Of a stretch of DNA of 64,000 nucleotides, positions 31,744 to 39,438 are shown one piece after another. Below the pieces are notes generated by a model, which saw nothing but the letters and a program-made list of their open reading frames with translations, did no database searches and was not told the origin of the DNA. The DNA comes from Candidatus Brevundimonas colombiensis (GTDB lineage Bacteria; Pseudomonadota; Alphaproteobacteria; Caulobacterales; Caulobacteraceae). The stretch is taken from NCBI GenBank assembly GCA_029202665.1, contig CP119326.1, forward strand, positions 496,001 to 560,000, written 5' to 3'. Made by a program: the position numbers and the translations under genes. How positions within the stretch are numbered: position 1 is the stretch's first letter; the number at the start of each line of letters is the position of its first letter.

Positions 31744-34065
31744 ATGCGTGCATCGATGACCATTCTTGCGGGCGCCGCCTCGGGCCTGGCGCTGTTGCCG
31801 GCTGCGCCCTCGTGGGCCCAAGTCGCGCCCCCCTCCGCCCATCACGTCGAAGACATCGTGGTCACCGGTCGCCGGGTCTCGGAGGCCACGGTCGCCATCG
31901 GCGCCGACCGCGTCGCCAACACCATATCCATCACCCGCGAGGCCCTGCTGTCCGCCCCCGCAGGGGTGTCAGGACTGAAGATGCTGGAGGGCCTGCCCGG
32001 CTTCAACGTTCAGGCTAACGACGCCTTGGGCCTCTATGAGTTCGGCAATTCCGTCTCGGTCCGCGCCTTCAACTTCCAGCAGATCGGCTTCGTGCTGGAC
32101 GGCGCCCCAACCGGCCGTTCGGATCAGTTCGGGGGAAGCCCCATCTTCCGTTATGTCGAGAACGAAAATCTCGATCGCGTGACCGCCTCCCAGGGCGCCG
32201 GCGACGTCACTCAACCCAGTTATTCCTCGCTCGGCCCGATCGTTCAGTATGTCACCATCGCCCCCGCGACCGAGTTCGGGGTCACGGCGACGGCGACCGT
32301 CGGCAGCGACGACTTGAAACGCGGCTTCGTGCGCGTTGATACCGGCGAGCATGGCGGATTCTCGGGCTACGCCAGCTTCTCCGACTTCTCCGCCGACCTG
32401 TGGCGCGGTCCCGGCGACATCAATCGTCAGCACGCCGAAGGCAAGCTGCGCTATCAGGCCGACAGCGGAGCGGAGCTGACCCTCGGCGTCGTCTGGAACG
32501 ACTATTTCGACTATGACGCCCCCGCCGTCACCAAGGCACAGTACGCAGGTGCGACAGGCGACGCCTTCGGGCGGAAAGGGCGTGACTTCGCCTACCTCGA
32601 CCATGTCCCGGTCCTGGGCCAGACCACGGCGGGCGTCGTCTATTCCAACCCGCTCTACAACCAGTATTTCAAGCAGGCGATCAACAGCCGCAACGACATT
32701 CTGTACCGACTGTCCGGCGTCCTGCCGGTCGGCGAGGCGCTGCGCTTCGAGGCCACCGCCTATTATGAGGACAAGGAAGGCTACGGCGTCTCGCCCGAAG
32801 ACTATGCCACCTCATTGACCAACCATAACAACCAGCGACCGATCCTTGCCGGTTTGGTCGCGCCGCGCGGCCTTCAATACGGGCTGTCGACCGTCGATGG
32901 GGAACGCAAGGGCCTCGTCGCACGGGCGATCTGGGATCTGGGCCCCCACCGCATCACCGGCGGCGTCTGGGTCGAGACGGACGACTATCACCGCACCCAG
33001 GCTCGCTATAACCAGGTCGACGGCAACCCCGACGGGGCTGTCCTGCTCAACGAGCCAGTACACCGCCAGCGCGACTTCGTCTCGACGCGAGAGACGACCC
33101 AGTTGTTCCTTCAGGACGTCATCAGCCTGCTGGATGATCGGCTGAAGATAGAGGTGGGCGTCAAGGCGCTGGACATCGACTACACCATCAGCGGGTATCG
33201 CAACCCGGCCGACTATATCAACAGCCGTCAGCCGACCATCAGCGACAACTGGAAAGACAGCTTCCTGCCCAATATCGGCCTGGTCTGGAACCTGAGCCGG
33301 AACGAACAGGTCTTCGCCTCCTACGCCGAGAACCTGGCCCTGCCGCGCGGCGCCGACGACGTTTTCGCCTTGGCCAGCCCCTCGGCCCGCACGCCCCAAG
33401 CCGAGGTGTCGAAGAACTGGGAACTGGGCCTGCGCAGCAACCGGCCGACGTTCAATGCCGCCCTGGCGCTCTATCGGACCGTGTTCGATAACCGGCTGCA
33501 ATCCTACGCCCTGGTGACGCCGGGCAGCGCGACCACCGAAACCTTCTTCCAGAACGTCGGCGAGGTCGAAGCCCAGGGCGCCGAGTTCAGCGGGTTGTGG
33601 AAGCCCGAATGGACGGGCGGCAAGGCCTATTTCAACCTCAACGCCAGCTATAACCGCGTCGAGTTCCAGGACGACATCCCAGGCTTCATCGCCGTCACCG
33701 GCGCCGCCTTGCCGATCGCTGGCAACACTGTGCCCGACAGTCCCGAATGGATCATCCAGGGCGGGGTGACGGTGGAGCCGACCTCCTGGCTGGTCGCCAA
33801 TGTCTCCGCCCGACATATCGGCGAGCGGTTCTCCAACTTCACCAACACCGAAAAGACCCGCGCCTATACGGTGGTCAATGCCTATCTCGACTTCGGCGGC
33901 GACTGGTCCATCGGGCCGGCGAGAGGCGTCAAGCTGCGGCTCAACGTCGACAATCTGCTCGACGAGGACTACCTCGGCACCGTCAACATCACGGTGAGCA
34001 CCGCGGCCACCTATCGGCCCGCGCCGCCTCGCACGATTCAACTGTCGCTGACGGCGAACTTCTGA
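31744..34065 (+). CDS. TonB-dependent receptor coupled to M19 dipeptidase
   Basis: This 773-residue outer-membrane receptor starts at ATG 31744, with GAGGGGGG seven bases before. A signal peptide (MRASMTILAGAASGLALLPA, cleavage near SWAQ) and a TonB-box-like EDIVVTGRRVSEA precede a plug (LKMLEGLPGFNVQANDALGL, NLDRVTASQGAGDVTQPSYS), which is less canonical than the other receptors here. The barrel ends IQLSLTANF. It overlaps the following M19 dipeptidase by one base (TGATG), tying expression of the two. Peptide uptake or a related nutrient is inferred from that pairing, not from the receptor sequence. Confidence 0.93.
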   Translation: MRASMTILAGAASGLALLPAAPSWAQVAPPSAHHVEDIVVTGRRVSEATVAIGADRVANTISITREALLSAPAGVSGLKMLEGLPGFNVQANDALGLYEFGNSVSVRAFNFQQIGFVLDGAPTGRSDQFGGSPIFRYVENENLDRVTASQGAGDVTQPSYSSLGPIVQYVTIAPATEFGVTATATVGSDDLKRGFVRVDTGEHGGFSGYASFSDFSADLWRGPGDINRQHAEGKLRYQADSGAELTLGVVWNDYFDYDAPAVTKAQYAGATGDAFGRKGRDFAYLDHVPVLGQTTAGVVYSNPLYNQYFKQAINSRNDILYRLSGVLPVGEALRFEATAYYEDKEGYGVSPEDYATSLTNHNNQRPILAGLVAPRGLQYGLSTVDGERKGLVARAIWDLGPHRITGGVWVETDDYHRTQARYNQVDGNPDGAVLLNEPVHRQRDFVSTRETTQLFLQDVISLLDDRLKIEVGVKALDIDYTISGYRNPADYINSRQPTISDNWKDSFLPNIGLVWNLSRNEQVFASYAENLALPRGADDVFALASPSARTPQAEVSKNWELGLRSNRPTFNAALALYRTVFDNRLQSYALVTPGSATTETFFQNVGEVEAQGAEFSGLWKPEWTGGKAYFNLNASYNRVEFQDDIPGFIAVTGAALPIAGNTVPDSPEWIIQGGVTVEPTSWLVANVSARHIGERFSNFTNTEKTRAYTVVNAYLDFGGDWSIGPARGVKLRLNVDNLLDEDYLGTVNITVSTAATYRPAPPRTIQLSLTANF

Positions 34066-35306
34066 TGCCTTCCTCTATCATCCTCGCCGCCGCCCTGCTG
34101 GCTGTTCCGGTTCAGGTTCAGGCCACGGTTCCGCCAGATGTCCGCGCCCTGCATGAGCGTCTTCTGGTCCTCGATACGCATCTGGACACTCCGGCCCTGC
34201 TGGCCCGGCCCGGCTGGGACATCCTGAAGCGCCATTCCGTCGCCGAGGACGGATCACAGGTCGACTATCCGCGACTGGTCGAGGGCGGGCTCGATGGCGG
34301 CTGGTGGGCGGTCTACACGCCCCAGGGCCCGCTGACGCCGGAGGCGACGGAGGCCGCCCTGACGGCGGCCCGCGAACGGCTGCGGCTTATTCACCGTCTG
34401 GTCGAAGCGAACCCCGACAAGTTCGCCCTTGCCGCCACATCCGCCGACGCGGCCGTGATCGCCGGTTCGGGCCGTCGCGTGGTCTATGCTTCCATAGAGA
34501 ACGCCTATCCCCTGACGGGCAGGTTGGAGACCCTGAAGGAATTCCACGACGGCGGCGTGCGCATGCTGGGCCTCGTCCATTTCGCCAACAATGAACTGGC
34601 GGATTCCGCCACTGACCCGGCCGGACCGAAATGGCACGGGCTCAGTCCCGAGGGCAGACGGTTCGTCGCCGAAGCCAACCGGCTGGGCATGCTGCTGGAT
34701 GCCTCCCACGCGTCCGACGACGTCTTCGATCAACTGATCGCCTATTCGGCCACGCCGATCATCCTGTCCCACTCCGGCCCACGGGCGGTCCACGACCATC
34801 CTCGCAACATCGATGACGCCCGATTGCGGCGTCTCGCAGCCTCGGGCGGCGTCATTCAGATCAACACCCTCGGCGCCTATTTGAAGCCCCTGCCCGAAAC
34901 GCCGGAACGTGAGGCCGCCCTGACCGAACTGCGTCACGAATTCGGCCCTGCCAGCCGACTGAACCTGCAGCAGGGCGAAGTCTATTTCCAGCGCCTGCGC
35001 GCCCTGAACGCCGCCCATCCCCCCGCCCAGGCTGACTTCGAAGACGTGGTGCTCCATCTGCTGCATGTCCTCAACCTGATCGGACCGCGCCACGTCGGCG
35101 TCGGCGCCGACTGGGATGGCGGCGGCGGCGTCACCGGGCTTCAGGACGTCGCCGCCCTGCCCCGCCTGACCGAACGCCTGCTGGCTGAGGGCTACTCCGA
35201 GACCGACCTCGCGGACATCTGGGGCGGCAACGCCCTGCGCCTGCTCAAGGCCGCCGAAGACCACGCGGCAACCCTTCGCACAGCCTCTCCTTCTCCCAGC
35301 AACTGA
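34065..35306 (+). CDS. M19 membrane dipeptidase, canonical metal site
   Basis: This 413-residue protein is a renal-dipeptidase (M19) homologue that should split dipeptides, and possibly cysteinyl-glycine, with a two-metal site. It begins inside the receptor stop (TGATG at 34063-34067). MPSSIILAAALLAVPVQVQA is a signal peptide. Ligands all look intact: His39-Asp41 (DTHLD), bridging Glu145 (IENAY), His215 (DASHAS), His236 (LSHSGPRA) and Asp349 (GVGADWDG). It contrasts with the altered M19 at 27253. It probably acts in the periplasm on what the receptor imports. Confidence 0.92.
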   Translation: MPSSIILAAALLAVPVQVQATVPPDVRALHERLLVLDTHLDTPALLARPGWDILKRHSVAEDGSQVDYPRLVEGGLDGGWWAVYTPQGPLTPEATEAALTAARERLRLIHRLVEANPDKFALAATSADAAVIAGSGRRVVYASIENAYPLTGRLETLKEFHDGGVRMLGLVHFANNELADSATDPAGPKWHGLSPEGRRFVAEANRLGMLLDASHASDDVFDQLIAYSATPIILSHSGPRAVHDHPRNIDDARLRRLAASGGVIQINTLGAYLKPLPETPEREAALTELRHEFGPASRLNLQQGEVYFQRLRALNAAHPPAQADFEDVVLHLLHVLNLIGPRHVGVGADWDGGGGVTGLQDVAALPRLTERLLAEGYSETDLADIWGGNALRLLKAAEDHAATLRTASPSPSN

Positions 35307-35418
35307 AAGACTGATTCCGTGCATCGCCGCACCCGGCTCGGCTCGACCATCACACCCTGGCTCTGACGGCCACGTTCACCCAGTCGCAAGACGCTCTAAA
35401 GTGGTCTCGAAATAGGGA

Positions 35419-35495
35419 TGGCGACCCCGGCAGGACTCCAACCTGCGACCTCGGCTTTAGGAAAGCCTTGCTCTATGCAGCTGAGCTACGGGGCC
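35419..35495 (-). tRNA. tRNA-Arg (anticodon CCT)
   Basis: A 77-nt cloverleaf reads GGCCCCG acceptor, GCTC/GAGC D-stem, anticodon loop TTCCTAA with anticodon CCT, T-arm GCAGG-TTGGAGT-CCTGC, and CGGGGTC closing the acceptor, then discriminator G and an encoded CCA. The AGG-decoding arginine tRNA stands alone between the M19 gene and the chemotaxis operon. No integrated element or repeated att copy is visible beside it. Confidence 0.92.
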
Positions 35496-35798
35496 ATGGG
35501 CGATGACCTAGCGGCTTGCGGGCGCGTGGGGAAGCGGTTGGGGCGTCGAGCGAGGAAAAAGTCAGGTGCGAGACGCGACCGGCGCCACAGGGCGACTTGT
35601 GGTTAAGGGCGATTAATCCACCAGATATCGCGGTGAACAAAGGACGAATGGGGCGGTGTCAGCGATTCGGTCCTGATTCGTTTCACGCTTGTTCCCAGGA
35701 AACAGCCAAGCTGTTAACCCACGAGCCGAACGCCGCCTGGACCAAGATTGAAGCATCGGGATCGCGTCAGATTGACCCGATCGCTTCTGGCGACGCCG
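35496..35798. other. Intergenic region between tRNA and cheU
   Basis: This 303-bp stretch lies between tRNA-Arg and the end of the chemotaxis operon. Open frames here look like chance readings of GC-rich DNA. I see no strong terminator, repeat or conserved site. Confidence 0.5.
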
Positions 35799-36143
35799 TC
35801 AGAACAGCGTCAGGTCGCCGGCGTCGGCGGCGGAGGCCGGGCGGTGTTCGCCCGCGGCGAGTCGCAAGCGGCCGGCCACGTCGGCGAGCGACAGTCGGCT
35901 TACGGCATCGGAGGGACTGGCGCCGCCGCCCAGCATCCGCAGAAGCCCGGACAGGGTCTCGACATGTTGGATCAGGGCGTCCAGCGCCTGGGCCTGGGTC
36001 AGGGCGTTCGAACGCTCTTCGGGCGGCGCACGGCGAACCAGATCGCCGACCAGGGTCTCAATCCCCTCGATGTCTTCACGCACCAGCATCAGCTCGTCGG
36101 CGACGGCGGTCAGCAGCGCGGCGTGGTCGGTCGGGGCGCTCAT
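35799..36143 (-). CDS. cheU: CheU-like chemotaxis protein
   Basis: This 114-residue helical protein (MSAPTDHAALLTAVADELML onward) is the last gene of the chemotaxis operon. It begins two bases after the cheD stop and has an acidic, helical character. The name rests mainly on position: Caulobacter crescentus has cheD followed by cheU. No catalytic motif is visible and its function in that organism is not well known to me. The Caulobacter operon continues with another cheY and cheE after cheU; those are absent here, since the tRNA gene follows. Confidence 0.65.
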   Translation of the reverse strand: MSAPTDHAALLTAVADELMLVREDIEGIETLVGDLVRRAPPEERSNALTQAQALDALIQHVETLSGLLRMLGGGASPSDAVSRLSLADVAGRLRLAAGEHRPASAADAGDLTLF

Positions 36144-36145
36144 GC

Positions 36146-36688
36146 TCAGAACAGTTCCAGCGCGCCGGTCTCGACAGGCGGGGCGACAGGCATGGGCCGG
36201 GGTGCGACCGTGTCGGTGACCGCGCGCTGCAGGGCGCGGCCGCTGACGGGCCAATAGTGCAGGCGACGCCCGCCGTCGCCGCGCAGACTGCCGCCCACCA
36301 CGGGAATATCCTCGTCGCGCAGGAAGCGTTCGGCGAAATCGGCGTTGGCGCGGCCGACGTCGCGCAACCCGTTGAACATCCGCCCGCCGCCGAACAGCTT
36401 GGCCTCCAGCCGTTCGCGACGGCCGCCGGCCTTCAGCAGGTCGTTGATCAATAGCTCCATGGCGTAGGCGCCGTAGCGCCGGCCCGCATCGGTCCCCGCC
36501 CCCGCCCCTTCGGGCAGGAGGAAATGGTTCATGCCGCCGACGCCCGCCAGCGGGTCGCGCAGACACATGGCCACGCAGGAGCCCAGTATGGTGCTGAGCA
36601 CGACATTGGGATCTGATGTGATGAAATGCTCGCCCTGGCCGACATGAACGCGCTGTTCCACGTTGTCCTTCAGGGAGGCGAAGGTCAT
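36146..36688 (-). CDS. cheD: Chemoreceptor glutamine deamidase CheD
   Basis: This 180-residue protein deamidates glutamines of chemoreceptors. Seen motifs are STILGSCVAMCLRDPLAGVG with the catalytic-type Cys of GSC near residue 37, GGMNHFLLP with the active-site histidine, and KLFGGGRMFNG. It overlaps the preceding cheY stop by ATGA at 36685-36688. Interaction with a CheC-type phosphatase is known in other species, but no cheC is visible here. Confidence 0.93.
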   Translation of the reverse strand: MTFASLKDNVEQRVHVGQGEHFITSDPNVVLSTILGSCVAMCLRDPLAGVGGMNHFLLPEGAGAGTDAGRRYGAYAMELLINDLLKAGGRRERLEAKLFGGGRMFNGLRDVGRANADFAERFLRDEDIPVVGGSLRGDGGRRLHYWPVSGRALQRAVTDTVAPRPMPVAPPVETGALELF

Positions 36689-37074
36689 GTCAGCGGCCCG
36701 AACACGGCTTCCAGCTTGCCCTTCAGCTGGGCGGCCGTGAAGGGTTTGACCAGATAGTTGTTCACGCCGAACTGCACGGCGCGTTGCACCAGTTCGCGGT
36801 CGGCGCGGCCGGTCAGCATGATGAAGGCGATCTTGGACGTGGGCGGGTGGGCGCGCACAGCGCGGAGCAGACCCAGACCGTCCAGATTGGGCATGTTGTA
36901 ATCCGAGATGATCAGGTGGGCGGGCTTGGTGACCACTTCGCGCAGGGCGATCTCGCCGTCCGAGGCCTCGCGGATGTCGCGCACCCCCAACTGCTGCAGA
37001 CTGGTACGGACCAGCGATCGCATGGTCATCTGGTCGTCCACGACCAGACATTGGAGAGAGGCGGCGACGGGCAT
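36685..37074 (-). CDS. cheY: Response regulator CheY (second in operon)
   Basis: This 129-residue single-domain receiver has phospho-acceptor Asp58 (LIISDYNMPNLDG), an acidic pair VDD near residue 12, Thr in MLTGRAD and Lys in LVKPFTA. ATG 37074 is preferred because GGGAG precedes it and it leaves a normal CheY N-terminus. It lies 14 bases after cheB. Position matches cheYII of Caulobacter. With no output domain, it probably binds the flagellar switch or acts as a phosphate sink. Confidence 0.92.
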   Translation of the reverse strand: MPVAASLQCLVVDDQMTMRSLVRTSLQQLGVRDIREASDGEIALREVVTKPAHLIISDYNMPNLDGLGLLRAVRAHPPTSKIAFIMLTGRADRELVQRAVQFGVNNYLVKPFTAAQLKGKLEAVFGPLT

Positions 37075-37088
37075 GGGTACGCTCCCGG

Positions 37089-38126
37089 TTAGGCGACTGA
37101 TCGTGCGGCCGGGTCGGCGCACAGTTCGAGAATGGCGGGGGACAGGCGGTGCAGCGGCAGTTGCCGCTCCACGGCGCCCAGTTCGAAGGCGGCCTTGGGC
37201 ATGCCATAGACGACGCAGGACGCCTCGTCCTGGCCCAGGGTGCGGCCGCCGGCCTGACGCATGGCCAAAAGGCCCCTGGCCCCGTCGCGGCCCATGCCGG
37301 TCAGGATGACGCCCGTCATCGGCCGCTTCAGCCGGACGACGGACTCGAACAGGACATCCACCGAGGGGCGGTGGCCGTTGACGGGATCGCTGGGGATCAG
37401 CCGACAGCGCGGGGTCAGGCCGGGCGAGACCTCCAGATGCGTCGCCCCGCCCGGCGCCAGATAGATATGCCCCGGCTGAACCGGGGCGCCGTCGACGGCC
37501 TCGGTCACGCGCGGCGCGCAGACGCGGTCCAGGCGCGCGGCGAAACTGGCGGTGAAGCTCGCCGGCATATGCTGGGTGATCACGGTGGCGGGGCAGTCGG
37601 CGGGAAAGCCGCTGAGCACGGTCAGAAGCGCCTCCACCCCGCCGGTGGACGAGCCGATAGCCAGGACGTGATCGGGCGCGGGGCGATAGGCGCCGGGCGC
37701 CTGGGCGGCGGCGGGCGTGTCGCCACGCGCACGCACGCGGGACCGGGCGGCGGTCTTCACCTTGCCGATCAGCTCGTGGAAAGCGCCGGGGCCGGCGACC
37801 GCCGGCTTGGCCACCGCGTCCACGGCGCCGATCTCAAGCGCGGCCAGGGTCACGTCGGTCCCGGCCGCCGTAAGGGTCGAGACCATGACCACCGGCATCG
37901 GCCGCAGGCGCATGATCTTTTCCAGGAATTCCAGCCCGTTCATATTGGGCATCTCGACGTCCAGGGTGACGACGTCGGGGTTCAGCGCCTTGATGGCGGC
38001 GCGCGCCTCGATGGGATCGGCGGCTGTGCCGACGACCTCGATCTCAGGGTCCGACCTCAGGGCGGCCGAGATCAGGCCGCGCATGGTCAGGCTGTCGTCG
38101 ACCACCAGGACGCGCACGGGGCTCAT
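37089..38126 (-). CDS. cheB: Chemotaxis response regulator methylesterase CheB
   Basis: This 345-residue protein has a receiver domain with Asp56 (VVTLDVEMPNMNG), a linker rich in Ala/Pro near residues 130-152, and a methylesterase domain with Ser160 (GSSTGG), His186 (TQHMPASF) and Asp281 (GMGRDGARG). It removes methyl groups from receptors when CheA phosphorylates it. ATGA at 38123-38126 overlaps the cheR stop. Confidence 0.96.
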   Translation of the reverse strand: MSPVRVLVVDDSLTMRGLISAALRSDPEIEVVGTAADPIEARAAIKALNPDVVTLDVEMPNMNGLEFLEKIMRLRPMPVVMVSTLTAAGTDVTLAALEIGAVDAVAKPAVAGPGAFHELIGKVKTAARSRVRARGDTPAAAQAPGAYRPAPDHVLAIGSSTGGVEALLTVLSGFPADCPATVITQHMPASFTASFAARLDRVCAPRVTEAVDGAPVQPGHIYLAPGGATHLEVSPGLTPRCRLIPSDPVNGHRPSVDVLFESVVRLKRPMTGVILTGMGRDGARGLLAMRQAGGRTLGQDEASCVVYGMPKAAFELGAVERQLPLHRLSPAILELCADPAARSVA

Positions 38127-38983
38127 GCGGCCCCAAGGCGATAGGTGGTCAGGCCTGCGGTCCGAAGCTGGCTGGTCGCGGGACCGGACACCCGCTCGGA
38201 ATGACCGATGTAGAGGGTCGCGCCCGGCGTCATCAGGGGGGTGAAGCGCCGCCACACCCGTTCCTGGGTGGCGTCGTCGAAATAGATGACCACGTTGCGG
38301 CAGAAGATGACGTCGAACCGGCCCCTCATCGGCCAGTCGCCGATCAGGTTCAGCTCGCGAAAGGCGACCAGACGCTTCAGCTGGGCGCCGGCGGTCCACC
38401 GGCCGCGATCCGCGCGGTCGAAATATTTGCGCCACAGGGCGACGGGCGCCGGTTCCAGCGCCTCTTCGGAATAGGTTCCGTCCTGGCCTTGGGCGACCAT
38501 GTTGGGATCGATGTCGGTGGCCAGAATCCGAACGTCCAGGTCCGCCGCCTCGGGCAGGACCGACAGCACGGTCAGGGCCATGGAATAGGGCTCCTGTCCG
38601 TTCGAACAGGCCGCTGACCACAGCCGCACACGCCCGCCGGCGCGGGCGCGGGCGGCCAACGCGGGCATCACCCGGTCGCGCAGGTCGTCGAAGTGGTGCG
38701 GTTCGCGATAGAAACGGGTGACGTTGGTGGTCAGGGCCGCCGTCATCTTCTGGCGTTCGTCCACGCCGTCCACGCCCTCGACCAGGGCGCAGTAGTCGCG
38801 AAAACTGGTCAGGCCCAGGGTGCGCAGCCGCTTGGCCAGGCGCGAATAGACCAGGGCGGCCTTGCCTTCGTTCAGGGCGATGCCCGCATGGGCGTGCAGC
38901 ATTTCGGCGATGTGGCGAAAATCTTCGGCGGTGAAGACGAACTCGCCCTCGACGATGGATCCCCGGCCGGCGGCGACGTTCAT
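38123..38983 (-). CDS. cheR: Chemotaxis protein methyltransferase CheR
   Basis: This 286-residue SAM-dependent enzyme methylates receptor glutamates. The N-terminal CheR helical domain (FTAEDFRHIAEMLHAHAGIA) is followed by the SAM-binding domain with RLWSAACSNGQEPYSMA, RILATDID and FDVIFCRNVVIYF. It ends in HSERVSG. The start at 38983 overlaps cheW by ATGA. Confidence 0.96.
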   Translation of the reverse strand: MNVAAGRGSIVEGEFVFTAEDFRHIAEMLHAHAGIALNEGKAALVYSRLAKRLRTLGLTSFRDYCALVEGVDGVDERQKMTAALTTNVTRFYREPHHFDDLRDRVMPALAARARAGGRVRLWSAACSNGQEPYSMALTVLSVLPEAADLDVRILATDIDPNMVAQGQDGTYSEEALEPAPVALWRKYFDRADRGRWTAGAQLKRLVAFRELNLIGDWPMRGRFDVIFCRNVVIYFDDATQERVWRRFTPLMTPGATLYIGHSERVSGPATSQLRTAGLTTYRLGAA

Positions 38984-39435
38984 GCGGCTTCGGCCTGGAC
39001 CTGAGGCAGGATGTGATCCAGCTCGATCAGGCTGATCATGCGCCCGTCGATCGAGAAGATGCCCTTGACGAAGGTCTTCACCTGATCGCTGGCGACGTCG
39101 GGCGTCGGCTGGACCGCCGCCTCGCTCATCTGCAGGATATCGGACACGGCGTCGACCAGCAGCCCCACCATCCGCCCGCCGATATGGGCGACCATGATGA
39201 CGTGGCGGGCCGTCGGTTCGGACGTCTCCAGACCGAAACGCGCGCCCAGGTCGATGATGGGCAGGACCGTGCCGCGCAGGTTGATGACGCCCTTCATATA
39301 GCCGGGCGAACGCGGCAGGGGCGTGGCGGGCGTCCAGCCGCGGATTTCGCGCACCGACATGATGTCGACGCAGAATTCCTGGGCGCCGATGCGGAAGGCG
39401 ATCAGTTCGCGCTGGGGGTCTTTGGCTTCGGTCAT
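38980..39435 (-). CDS. cheW: Chemotaxis scaffold protein CheW
   Basis: This 151-residue adaptor links receptors to CheA. The beta-barrel signature is visible: FRIGAQEFCVDIMSVREIRG, GVINLRGTVLPIIDLGARFG and VGLLVDAVSDILQM. It starts three bases after the cheA stop and shares ATGA with cheR. Confidence 0.95.
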   Translation of the reverse strand: MTEAKDPQRELIAFRIGAQEFCVDIMSVREIRGWTPATPLPRSPGYMKGVINLRGTVLPIIDLGARFGLETSEPTARHVIMVAHIGGRMVGLLVDAVSDILQMSEAAVQPTPDVASDQVKTFVKGIFSIDGRMISLIELDHILPQVQAEAA

Positions 39436-39438
39436 GGA

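Noticed and set aside
33747..34064. Upstream extension of the second M19 frame into the TonB receptor gene
   Set aside because: The ATG at 34065 with TGATG overlap gives a signal peptide; the extension only follows an open out-of-frame reading of the receptor.
35516..36454. Plus-strand frame over the cheD/cheU region
   Set aside because: It runs through cheU and cheD on the opposite strand and shows no plausible protein pattern.
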